From Phycisphaerales bacterium (GTDB taxonomy: Bacteria > Planctomycetota > Phycisphaerae > UBA1845): a stretch of 64,000 nucleotides of DNA. Shown here in pieces: positions 26,523-34,581 of this stretch. Below the pieces are notes generated by a model that did no database searches, was not told where the DNA came from, and saw nothing but the letters and a program-made list of their open reading frames with translations. How positions within the stretch are numbered: the stretch's first letter is position 1; each line of letters opens with the position of its first letter. The stretch spans positions 22,379-86,378 of the forward strand of contig JACKHH010000012.1 of the NCBI GenBank assembly GCA_020639095.1, given 5' to 3'. A program made the translations under genes and the position numbers.

Positions 26523-28664
26523 TCAGCGCAAGTTGCGTCGAGTCGCCAGTCGCAGACTGAACAACAGAAACGGAATCAGCATCATCGCCATGCCAACGCC
26601 GCCACCGCACATGCTCGTCGGCGCGCGTGATTCGCTATCGTCGCTTTCATCATCCAGCGTTTGAAACGTCGTGCCGTTCGTTGATTCGTCGCGACCGCCA
26701 TCAACGTCCACGTTGACCGGCGGATCGGTGGCGTTCGTGTCGGCGTCCACGTCGATGTCCGTTTCGTTGTCACCATCGGCGTCGACATTCGGATCGAGAT
26801 CGTCGTTCGTTGCGGATGGATCGAGCAGTTCGCAGCGTTCGGGCTCACCGCAGCCGCAGTTGCCCGGATCGATTTTCGCGGGATCTTCGGGGCACAGGTC
26901 GAGGCAATCAGCGGCTCCGTCGCCGTCGCTGTCGGTGTCGAACTCGCCGCAGCCGCACACACCCGGTTCGAGCTTGTCGGCATCGGTGGGGCAGCCGTCG
27001 CACGCGTTGCCGAAACCGTCGTTATCGCTATCGGCTTGGTTGGCGTTCTTCACGTCGATGCAGTTGTCGTCCACATCGGCGATACCGTCATGGTCCGCAT
27101 CCGGAAGTGGAAGACCGCCACCGCCTCCGCCACCACCACCCCCTCCTCCACCACCGCTACCGCTTTCGTCATCATCGGCGATGGTGACATCGGCTGGGTC
27201 GTTCACGCCCGCGAGCGTCGCGTTAACGGGTGACGAAAGAATGACGCTGAACGATTCGCTGTCCTCGGCGACGTCGTCCGCGAGCAGATCAACGGTGAAC
27301 GTCTTCTGCATTTCACTGGCTGCGAAGCTGAGCGTGCCGTTCGTCGCAACGTAATCCTCGCCGTCGAGCGCCGTGCCATCGACGGTGGCGAAGTGTACCT
27401 GCACCGTGCTCGCAGAGGCTTCGCTGAGTTCGACAGTGATCGTGATGCTCGCGTCGCTTTCGTCCACGTCGTAGCCGGCGAATTGGAAATCGACGGTGGG
27501 CGGATCAGCCGGGGTTTCGCCGAACCAATAGGGCACGCGAAGCAGCGGATCGCCAACGGCTTCCCACATGTAATTCACGTACGGATTGCTGTGCAGCGAT
27601 GCTTCCGCCAGCGTCCGCCCATCAGCCAGGCACCAGAGAATCGTGCTGGGCTGCGGATCATTGCCGACGAACGGTTCCGCCGTCGAACCAAAGGCGGCGG
27701 CAAATCCACCGTTGAACAACGCGTTCGGCACATATCGCCCGCTGAGATTCGTCGTGTTGCGAACCGTCGTGGCGCCGAAGCTGTTCAACGCGAACCCCAC
27801 GATCCGCGAGCCCGCGGGCGTTCCGCTCCAGTCGACGCTTTGCCAGCCCGTCACACGGTAGTAGCTGAAACGGAAAGCGCAATCCGGTGCCGCGTCCGTT
27901 TCCGACTCAAACGCGAGCCAGGGAAAACGTTCCGTGTCCGCGAAGTCGTCGTCATTGACGGTGTTCTTCAGCGCGGCCCACTCATCGCCGCCGGCAGCGC
28001 CGGGATCGGAATAGTCGTAGTAAATCGCATCATCGGCTGACAATGCCTCGGTTGCGAGCGTGATGCCGCGCGCCCGCGCGGTCAGCGACTGTGCATCCGC
28101 CAGCGTGGGGGCGTCGATGCGCGCCGTAAGATAGAACCCGCTGGTGAGCGTCGCCTTCGTCAGCCGGGCTTTCGGCGATTGAAACGCGGCAGCGAAGAAG
28201 TACGGATTTGCGCGCTTGTACCAGTTCGCCGACGTCAGGTCGGCGAGCAAACTGGAAACCGACCAACCGCCACCGCCCTGCATCGTCGGGTGCGTCGCAT
28301 CGAGATAGGTGTTTCCCGGTACGTGGTATCCGACGAGGATGCCCATGATCTTCGCGTCGAGGGCGGGGTTGGCTGCAAGGTGATCGACGACCGCGTCGAA
28401 AATGTCGGCTTCAAAATCGTCAAACTGGATACTCTCGTCGGTGGAAACGTCCAGTCCGAGCGTATTCTCAGTCGGGATGTCCCACTGCGCGATGTACCAG
28501 TCGCGCCAGGTGACGCTGTCCGCGTCGTTGATGTTGTAGAGCACGAGCCAGCTGCCCGGCAGATCAGCCGTTCGTTCAGCAGCCGTCACGTCAGCGCGGA
28601 CCCGCGACGCAACACACAGCGCGAACGTCAGCGCAAGCACACCTTTCACGATCACCGAGCGCAT
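26523..28664 (-). CDS. TIGR03790-like surface protein with Calx-beta and TSP3 repeats
   Basis: A 713-residue exported protein with an N-terminal signal peptide (VKGVLALTFALCVASRVRA). Residues ~35-375 resemble the TIGR03790 family (WLVLYNINDADSVTWRDWY, then GILVGYHVPG). A Calx-beta domain lies at ~385-490 (VDESDASITITVELSEAS), then 14 consecutive Gly, then calcium-binding thrombospondin type 3 repeats at ~510-600 (DADHDGIADVDDNC). A long acidic linker follows, and the C-terminus ends in a CGGG motif, a hydrophobic segment (GMAMMLIPFLLFSL) and RLATRRNLR. The end looks like a cell-surface sorting signal. It is similar in plan to the protein at 41962-43701. Confidence 0.8.
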   Translation of the reverse strand: MRSVIVKGVLALTFALCVASRVRADVTAAERTADLPGSWLVLYNINDADSVTWRDWYIAQWDIPTENTLGLDVSTDESIQFDDFEADIFDAVVDHLAANPALDAKIMGILVGYHVPGNTYLDATHPTMQGGGGWSVSSLLADLTSANWYKRANPYFFAAAFQSPKARLTKATLTSGFYLTARIDAPTLADAQSLTARARGITLATEALSADDAIYYDYSDPGAAGGDEWAALKNTVNDDDFADTERFPWLAFESETDAAPDCAFRFSYYRVTGWQSVDWSGTPAGSRIVGFALNSFGATTVRNTTNLSGRYVPNALFNGGFAAAFGSTAEPFVGNDPQPSTILWCLADGRTLAEASLHSNPYVNYMWEAVGDPLLRVPYWFGETPADPPTVDFQFAGYDVDESDASITITVELSEASASTVQVHFATVDGTALDGEDYVATNGTLSFAASEMQKTFTVDLLADDVAEDSESFSVILSSPVNATLAGVNDPADVTIADDDESGSGGGGGGGGGGGGGGLPLPDADHDGIADVDDNCIDVKNANQADSDNDGFGNACDGCPTDADKLEPGVCGCGEFDTDSDGDGAADCLDLCPEDPAKIDPGNCGCGEPERCELLDPSATNDDLDPNVDADGDNETDIDVDADTNATDPPVNVDVDGGRDESTNGTTFQTLDDESDDSESRAPTSMCGGGVGMAMMLIPFLLFSLRLATRRNLR

Positions 28665-28802
28665 AGCGCACCTTTCCCCAATCAGAAAATGTGTTGAACC
28701 AACCGGTAGCCGGGGGGATGCTCAAGTATGGAATACACTGGCAGCGCAAGCAATGCGCAATCCGGCCAGCGTCCGATAGGGTGGAGCTTCACGCCGATTC
28801 AA

Positions 28803-29333
28803 TCAAGACTTTCCGAATACAACCATGATTGAATCACCGTCGCGGAACACGTACACCGCCAATGCAATTGCGAACCACACACCAACGTTTGAGGTGATAA
28901 ACCGCGATGGTTCAAACCATGCTTTACCCGATACCATCACCCCGTCCAGCGTGTCCACGCCCGGTGTGGCTGCCACGGTGAGCTGCTTCGCGACGAGCAT
29001 CAACAGAACGATGACCACGACCACAACGGTGCAGGGCACACTCACCATGCGCGACGCGCGATGCATCGTGGCAAAGAGGACCCAACAAATGAAGAACGCG
29101 ATCATGCCGCCGACCGCGCCCATAATCCCGGTCACCGAGCCGTCCTCGTGCGAATACGTCACCGCGACGTCGGGCCGCTTCCACGCCAGATAACACCAAC
29201 CCGCCCCGAGAAGCAACGCGACCGCCAGCGTCGCGATGGTTCCGGTGCGCAACCCGCGCGCAGGCGTCCAGTCGCCGGAATCGGAATCGTCCGCAAGGAT
29301 GATCTCAACTTCGCCGTCGTGATACGTGGGCAT
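28803..29333 (-). CDS. four-helix membrane protein of unknown function
   Basis: A 176-residue integral membrane protein with four hydrophobic segments: ~30-52 (IATLAVALLLGAGWCYLAW), ~68-90, ~100-117 and ~150-168. The N-terminus is short and acidic (DGEVEIILADDSDSGDW) and lies outside the first helix. The spacing to the next gene is only ~30 bases and both run on the minus strand, so they may be co-transcribed. GGAGG precedes the ATG. No family recognised. Confidence 0.72.
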   Translation of the reverse strand: MPTYHDGEVEIILADDSDSGDWTPARGLRTGTIATLAVALLLGAGWCYLAWKRPDVAVTYSHEDGSVTGIMGAVGGMIAFFICWVLFATMHRASRMVSVPCTVVVVVIVLLMLVAKQLTVAATPGVDTLDGVMVSGKAWFEPSRFITSNVGVWFAIALAVYVFRDGDSIMVVFGKS

Positions 29334-29364
29334 GATGGGAGCCTCCGGATGTGCGCTGCGTGCG

Positions 29365-29820
29365 CTATGGGGGATATGTCAGCCCGGCTGATCGCAGCAC
29401 GTGCGTCAAGCCGAGCACGTCGTCATCGTCAAATGCGCCCGTTTCGTAACTGTCGAGGTCCAGGACGCCGTAACACGCCCCGGATTCGTCGATGAGCGGC
29501 ACGACCACTTCGCTGCGGTCGAGCGGGTCGCAGGCGATGTAGCCCTCGCCAAGCTCCGCAACATCGCGGACGAGCAGGGGAGTTGCGGACCGAAACGATT
29601 GTCCGCACGCACCGTGCAACCCGATCGGCGAGCATGCGGGTTTGTTCCGTGATGGCCCTAGCACCATCGCATCATCGCCCTCCGGCAGGTAAAACCCAAC
29701 CCAGGACACGCCGCGATCATTGCAAGCATCCCAGAGTGCGTCGACGACCGCGCGCATTCGGGCTTCACATTCACCGGATGGGTTCAGCGTCTCGGCGATT
29801 TGGGCATACGGACGGGGCAT
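29365..29820 (-). CDS. msrC: free methionine-(R)-sulfoxide reductase (GAF type)
   Basis: A 151-residue GAF-domain protein of the fRMsr/MsrC type, which reduces free methionine-(R)-sulfoxide in the cytoplasm. Motifs are SWVGFYLPEGD, VLGPSRNKPAC, GACGQSF, GYIACDPLDRSEVVVPL and YGVLDLDS. The three cysteines expected for catalysis (KPAC, GACG, IACD) are all present. Length fits the family. It lies ~30 bases upstream of the membrane-protein gene on the same strand. The ribosome site before the ATG is weak. Confidence 0.85.
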   Translation of the reverse strand: MPRPYAQIAETLNPSGECEARMRAVVDALWDACNDRGVSWVGFYLPEGDDAMVLGPSRNKPACSPIGLHGACGQSFRSATPLLVRDVAELGEGYIACDPLDRSEVVVPLIDESGACYGVLDLDSYETGAFDDDDVLGLTHVLRSAGLTYPP

Positions 29821-29857
29821 GGCTGGATGATACCGAATTGCGGAATACCAACCAAGG

Positions 29858-30322
29858 TCAATTCGGAGATGGCGGCGTATCGATGAATTCGTACCGCGTC
29901 AGTTCGAATTCGCCGCGGTCAGCCGCCGCGGTATAGCGTGTGAAGAACCGCTCCCAGGAGGCTTCTCCGTCGAAGCGATACACTCCGCCGGCCAGTCCGC
30001 CGAGGTCCTCCTCGCCTTCGAAACGCCACAGCCCGCCGCGATCGGCACCGCACAGCGTGATCGTGCGTTCGTAGGGGATGAAACCGGCGTAGACAGCGCG
30101 GAAGCGTGCGGATACGCATTCGTTGGTCATCGGGCTCACGATGCAGCGCAGCGGGCCGGTATGGCCGGTGGTTGCGCTGGTCCACGTTCCCTGCCACCTG
30201 CCGACGGGCGCGGCGCCGGAGCGCGACTGCGACGTGTACGCCTCCCAATCGTCATTGAACGTCGAGCAACCCGCGGCTGACAGCAACCCCACCGCGAAGA
30301 TCAAGTGCAGGTACACGCGCAT
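29858..30322 (-). CDS. putative lipoprotein
   Basis: A 154-residue protein. The signal is MRVYLHLIFAVGLLSAAGC with lipobox SAAGC, so it is probably a membrane-anchored lipoprotein. The mature part (GRWQGTWTSATTGHTGP-type start, TLCGADRGGLWRFEG later) resembles small beta-barrel lipoproteins of unknown function that share a GxWxGxW opening. The ATG at 30322 is preferred because GGAG lies 9 bases upstream; a start at 30331 is possible. It lies upstream of msrC in the same direction. Confidence 0.7.
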   Translation of the reverse strand: MRVYLHLIFAVGLLSAAGCSTFNDDWEAYTSQSRSGAAPVGRWQGTWTSATTGHTGPLRCIVSPMTNECVSARFRAVYAGFIPYERTITLCGADRGGLWRFEGEEDLGGLAGGVYRFDGEASWERFFTRYTAAADRGEFELTRYEFIDTPPSPN

Positions 30323-30428
30323 AAGAATCATCTCCACAGACGAACGAAGTTGGCGTGGTGTACCGCGACGCCGCGATTCAGGCAAATCGCAAGCAGCGTT
30401 CGGACTGCGTACATGCGTACGGGGGGAT

Positions 30429-30510
30429 GGGTGGCACGGTCTGACGAAGTCAGGCCGTGGTTTGTTGTTCGCTTAACTCCACGGCCTAGCTGCGCTAGAC
30501 CGTGCCACCC
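30429..30510. repeat. long imperfect palindrome, GGGTGGCACGG family
   Basis: Outer arms are 14 bases (30429-30442 with 30497-30510, GGGTGGCACGGTCT with AGACCGTGCCACCC). Inner arms are 9 bases (AGGCCGTGG at 30452-30460 with CCACGGCCT at 30479-30487). Similar GGGTGGCACGG sequences lie at ~36127-36190, and GGGTGGCACTGACAAG at 37783. Confidence 0.85.
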
Positions 30511-30543
30511 GGGCGATGTCAGGCCGCGGAATTCCGGTCGAGG

Positions 30544-31251
30544 CTATGCCGCGTCAACGCGCGGCGGCCGGTGCTTGGCATTCAAATCCGTCGCGGTTGT
30601 GGGTACGCCTACGAGCGTTGTGGTAGCGAGCTCCGGCGATGAGGTCGTTTGCACAAGTGCGGCGTGGAGGGTTTCTTCGACGGCTCGGCGATGACGCGGG
30701 TTGAGGCGGCGCATGGTGGCGCGGACGTCGCCGGTTGGGGTGATTTCGATGGCGAAGTCCGGTGGGGCGGTGCGCGCGGATGGCCGCAGGTGGTGCGTCG
30801 CGGGCATGCGGGCGCGCAGCATGATCGTCGCGTCGACGTACGTCGTGCGTTCGAGCAGCAGGAAGTCGCCGAAGCGCAGGGTCAGGACGATACGGCGGAA
30901 GATCAACTGCCGGTGAAGCGCTTCAGCCGTGTCCGCCAGCAGTGTATCGATATGTTCACTGGCAGCGGCGGACGTGTGGTGCGCGCAGATGTTTATGCCG
31001 TGATCCGCCCGTGAGGCGACGGTCAAACGGCAGTCGCCATTGCACAAGGCAATTCCCAAGGGGACACCAGCCGAGGCGCCAACATCGGCGAGTACGTGCG
31101 TCGCTGACACGTTGCGCAGCGCGCCGTTGAGGCGACGCGCGTCCTGAATGGTCAGGCCAGTTTCACCAGCCGTCGCCAGCCAAGCGCCCGCCAACTCCGA
31201 CCGACTCACTTGCAACCGCGGGGTGATGTGGATTCCGTTTCGCCTTCGCAT
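30544..31251 (-). CDS. hypothetical protein
   Basis: A 235-residue protein of unknown function beginning at an ATG with GGAG 8 bases upstream. An in-frame start 13 codons earlier is less supported. It has no signal peptide or membrane segment. The visible composition is Ala/Arg/Thr-rich, with a likely mixed alpha/beta core around ~40-150 (including IALCNGDCRLTVASR and VLTLRFGDFLLLERTTY) and a basic helix near ~185-205 (RATMRRLNPRHRRAVEETL). A weak antisense frame at 30649-31014 was considered and rejected. It is divergent from the sigma factor gene; no family recognised. Confidence 0.5.
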   Translation of the reverse strand: MRRRNGIHITPRLQVSRSELAGAWLATAGETGLTIQDARRLNGALRNVSATHVLADVGASAGVPLGIALCNGDCRLTVASRADHGINICAHHTSAAASEHIDTLLADTAEALHRQLIFRRIVLTLRFGDFLLLERTTYVDATIMLRARMPATHHLRPSARTAPPDFAIEITPTGDVRATMRRLNPRHRRAVEETLHAALVQTTSSPELATTTLVGVPTTATDLNAKHRPPRVDAA

Positions 31252-31525
31252 GGTGGGGCTCCGCTTACCTGTAACTCGTAGGTCGTCCACTGCGGATCGA
31301 ATCCCTTGCTACCTCTTTTGGCCTGACCACCGCGATTTCTTACAACTGGCCACTTTGGCGGCTGTGGTTTTTGCCGTACGCTGCCCGTCCCGCCCGCCGG
31401 GCCCGCCTTCCCCGCGTTGCTAATGCCCGCCAGCAAAGGAGTTACGGCGATGTCCGGCGGACTTCGGGCTTGTTCCGCCACTGGCCGTGGGCGTAAGATG
31501 GGCGGTGGAATCTTCGGAGGCGGCG

Positions 31526-32191
31526 GTGGATACGACGCAGACTCATCTGCTCTGGGCGGTTCGCGAAAGCGGCAATCAGGAGGCGTGGTGCGTGTTCTTT
31601 CGCATCTACGCGCCGATGCTGCGGCAATTCGCCAAGCGCCTCGGCCTCAACGAAGTCGAATCCGATGACGCAACGCAGGAAGTGCTCATCGTCGTGCAGA
31701 ACGCGCTGCGCGACGGCAGTTACGATCCGACGCGCGGCAAGTTTCGCGGCTGGCTGTATGGCGTGGCGCGGAATCGCGCGCTCAGCGCCCACCGTGCCCG
31801 CAAGCGTCGCACGCGCGTGCAGAGCGCGGGCGGTGACACCGACATGGACCTGCTCTCGGGAATTCCCGATCACCGCGAGGACGCGCTCCGCGAGGTGTGG
31901 GAGCAGGAGTGGCGCTTCGCGCTGCTTGAGGAGGCTATGCGGAACCTCCAACCCGTCCTCGGTAACAAAGCTTTCCGCGCATTCGAACTCTACGCCTTGC
32001 AGAATCTTCCGGTGGCGGAAGTCGCGGCTGAGTTGGGCATTGCGCCCGCGAGCGTATACACGTACAAGAATCGGGTACTGGGCGCCATCAAGAAGTGGAT
32101 CGCGCGTTTCGACGACGACCGCGACGACGCGAGTGACGCGCCCGATTTCGACGGCGACGCATATCTTGACCTCAAGGATACGCAGCATTGA
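31526..32191 (+). CDS. ECF-type RNA polymerase sigma factor
   Basis: A 221-residue sigma-70 family protein of the ECF class, which directs RNA polymerase to a specific promoter set. Region 2 is at ~15-85 (LGLNEVESDDATQEVLIVV, then FRGWLYGVARNRALSAHR). Region 4 is at ~140-190 (LPVAEVAAELGIAPASVYTYKNR), with a helix-turn-helix. The start is GTG at 31526 with GGAGG five bases upstream. Its stop TGA overlaps the kinase start, so kinase and sigma factor are translationally linked. No anti-sigma factor is visible; in planctomycetes such sigma factors are often controlled by a partner kinase. Confidence 0.88.
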   Translation: MDTTQTHLLWAVRESGNQEAWCVFFRIYAPMLRQFAKRLGLNEVESDDATQEVLIVVQNALRDGSYDPTRGKFRGWLYGVARNRALSAHRARKRRTRVQSAGGDTDMDLLSGIPDHREDALREVWEQEWRFALLEEAMRNLQPVLGNKAFRAFELYALQNLPVAEVAAELGIAPASVYTYKNRVLGAIKKWIARFDDDRDDASDAPDFDGDAYLDLKDTQH

Positions 32192-33726
32192 ACCTGCCGG
32201 ATGACGATTTCACACCCGCGTCGCTTGCCGACGACGAACTGCTCAGTGACCTGCGCGTCGTAGTGAGCCGGCGTACACCGCCCGCGGACCTGCTGGTGGG
32301 CGCGAGCATCGGGCGATACGAGATTCGTGCGCCGCTGGGCGAAGGCGGGATGGCGCGCGTCTATCGTGCGGTCGATACTGCGTCGGGTGATGAGGTTGCG
32401 CTCAAGGTGCTCAAGCCGGAGTACCAGACCTCGCCAGACATCAGCCGGCGGTTCGCCCAGGAAGCGCAGACGATGGGGCGGATCAAGCACGCGCACGTCG
32501 CGCGCATCTTCGACACACCGGAGGACGGTAGCGTCCGCGCGATCGCGATGGAACTGCTGCCCGGCGGGAGTTTGCGCGACCTGCTTCTGCGCGGCGCGAA
32601 GCGCAGGCGACGGCTGCGCGTGACTGCCGTTGTGCGGTTCATGTTGCAAGCGGCGCGCGGTCTCGGTGCGGCGCACGCAGTCGGCATCGTCCATCGTGAC
32701 ATCAAACCGGGCAACCTGATGATCGACGGTGCCGGTCGGGTCAAGGTCGTGGATTTCGGCGTGGTGCTTGCACTTGAGCGTGCGACGTGGCTCACGGGCG
32801 TCGGCAAACCGATCGGCACCCCGGCATACATGAGTCCCGAGCAGTGTCGCGGCGAACGCGTCTGTCCCGCGAGCGACGTGTACGCGCTTGGCGTTTCTCT
32901 ATTCGAGCTGCTCACCGGGCGTTTGCCGTTTGTCGAAGAGGCTGCGAGCCCGTTCGCGCTGATGCTCAAGCACATTCAGGAACCACCGCCGGATCCGCGC
33001 CGGCTTCGCGGGCGCACGCCCGATTGGCTCGCGGAGGTCGTGTTGCGGTGCCTTCAGAAGGATCCGAAGGATCGCTTTGCCGACGGGGCCGAACTGGCCA
33101 AAGCGCTCGCGGATCAGGAGGAAGTCGCGCCGCCGCCGGTGCGCAGTGACAAAACACCGGCCCCACAGCGGATCAACGTGGCTGCGGTCCGCGAGCAGAT
33201 GCAGCGCTTGCCGCAGCGTGCAATCGTCGCGTGGGCGTGTCGCTGTGCGCGGCGCGTGCAGCAGTTCAATCCCGACCCGCGGCTTGAGCGTTCGCTCGCA
33301 ATGGCGGAGGAGTTCGTCTACGGCGCTCCGCGCATTGAAGAAACCGACACGCTGACGCAGGCACTTGGGCGGGTCAAACGGTTGCGGAACGCGTCGTTCC
33401 GCGCGGCCTATCATGCCGACGCGGAAATGCCGGTACGCGGTGCGTCACAGGCAGCCTTGGCCGCTGCGGCAGCCAGCGCGTGTGCGGCTGCCCGGTGCGC
33501 TGCGGACGCTGCCGCCGATGCCGCGTACGTCGCGCAGCAGGCGATCGCCGCGCTCGACGCTTCCGGCGTGCCGCTCACCGATTTCTGGCAGGGGGCACAG
33601 CGCGACTACCACCGCCTGCTCTCCGCGAGCGTTGGCGCTGAGGGCACGGTGGGTGACATTTTACCGCACAATTTCTGGCCCGATCGCCCACCCGGCGGTC
33701 CGCAGGGGCTCGCCACCGCCCGATAA
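32188..33726 (+). CDS. serine/threonine protein kinase
   Basis: A 512-residue soluble Hanks-type kinase. The Gly-rich loop is GEGGMARVYRA (51-61), the ATP Lys is in VALKVLK (Lys73), the catalytic loop is HRDIKPGN with Asp171, DFG has Asp189 and the activation loop ends TPAYMSPEQ. All key residues are present. The ~185 residues after the kinase domain are not a known sensor; one stretch (~425-460) is Ala/Cys-rich. There is no transmembrane helix, unlike many bacterial kinases. The start is the TTG overlapping the sigma factor stop. It probably controls the sigma factor or its target, which is inference. Confidence 0.9.
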   Translation: MNLPDDDFTPASLADDELLSDLRVVVSRRTPPADLLVGASIGRYEIRAPLGEGGMARVYRAVDTASGDEVALKVLKPEYQTSPDISRRFAQEAQTMGRIKHAHVARIFDTPEDGSVRAIAMELLPGGSLRDLLLRGAKRRRRLRVTAVVRFMLQAARGLGAAHAVGIVHRDIKPGNLMIDGAGRVKVVDFGVVLALERATWLTGVGKPIGTPAYMSPEQCRGERVCPASDVYALGVSLFELLTGRLPFVEEAASPFALMLKHIQEPPPDPRRLRGRTPDWLAEVVLRCLQKDPKDRFADGAELAKALADQEEVAPPPVRSDKTPAPQRINVAAVREQMQRLPQRAIVAWACRCARRVQQFNPDPRLERSLAMAEEFVYGAPRIEETDTLTQALGRVKRLRNASFRAAYHADAEMPVRGASQAALAAAAASACAAARCAADAAADAAYVAQQAIAALDASGVPLTDFWQGAQRDYHRLLSASVGAEGTVGDILPHNFWPDRPPGGPQGLATAR

Positions 33727-33770
33727 CCCGCGTAGGGCAAGGCGCGCCTCGGTGGTGCCGATAAGGTGGC

Positions 33771-34523
33771 ATGGACTCGCCGCTTACACTTGCAGCCCCG
33801 GCATTCCCGGACGCAGCCGCTGAAGAGGTATACGCCTCGCTCGGCGTGATCGACAAGCTCTACAACTACAACCATTGGATCTTCAACAAGGTTCGCCCCT
33901 TCATTCGCAGGACCGTGTTTGAGGTGGGTTGCGGAACCGGGAACATCACGCAGTTCCTGCTCAACAAGGACCGGGTGGTGGGGCTCGACCCGCACGCGGT
34001 CTCACTGCGCCAGGCGAGCGAGAAATTCCGCGATCATCTCAACGTCTCGTTCGTCGAAGGGACGATTGACGACTTTCCCAATGAGCAGGTGGCTGCGGGC
34101 AGCTTCGATTCGGTGATTTGCCTGAACGTGCTCGAGCACATCGCGGACGACGTCGGCGCGCTCACGTGCATGCGAAAACTGTGCAATGCGAAGGGCCGCG
34201 TGATCGTTCTGGTGCCGGCATTGATGAGCGCGTACGGCGAGATGGACCGTTCGTTCGGACACTTCCGCCGCTACAGCAAACGCACGCTGAGTCGCGCGTT
34301 CAACGATGCCGGCATGGACGTGAAGTACTCGTTGTACATGAACGCGATCGGGTACTTCGGCTGGCTGTGGGAGGGGCGCGTGATGCGGCGCAAGCGTATT
34401 CGCCCGCAGGCCGCAGCCACGTTCAATCGCATGGTGCCATTTGTTGATGCGTTCGAGCGGGTGATCCGCCCACCGTTCGGCCAGTCGGTTATCGTGGTCG
34501 GTACGCCGCGGAACGATAGTTGA
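33771..34523 (+). CDS. class I SAM-dependent methyltransferase
   Basis: A 250-residue methyltransferase. The SAM-binding motif I is VFEVGCGTGNITQFLL (~48-63), motif II is VVGLDPHAV, and the acidic loop and ICLNVLEHIADD follow (~115-130). The pattern resembles the UbiE/SAM type found beside glycosyltransferases. The C-terminal part contains GHFRRYSKRTLSRAF. It is followed 58 bases later by a glycosyltransferase gene in the same direction, suggesting a shared role in glycan or lipid modification. The substrate is not predictable. Confidence 0.82.
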   Translation: MDSPLTLAAPAFPDAAAEEVYASLGVIDKLYNYNHWIFNKVRPFIRRTVFEVGCGTGNITQFLLNKDRVVGLDPHAVSLRQASEKFRDHLNVSFVEGTIDDFPNEQVAAGSFDSVICLNVLEHIADDVGALTCMRKLCNAKGRVIVLVPALMSAYGEMDRSFGHFRRYSKRTLSRAFNDAGMDVKYSLYMNAIGYFGWLWEGRVMRRKRIRPQAAATFNRMVPFVDAFERVIRPPFGQSVIVVGTPRNDS

Positions 34524-34581
34524 TCGAAGTCTTGCCAGGGTAGTCGCTGCGCGACAAACCTGATTTGCCAGAGGTTTTCGC

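Noticed and set aside
30649..31014. Plus-strand frame opposite the hypothetical protein
   Set aside because: No ribosome site or domain; the minus-strand frame is longer and has an SD site at a suitable distance.
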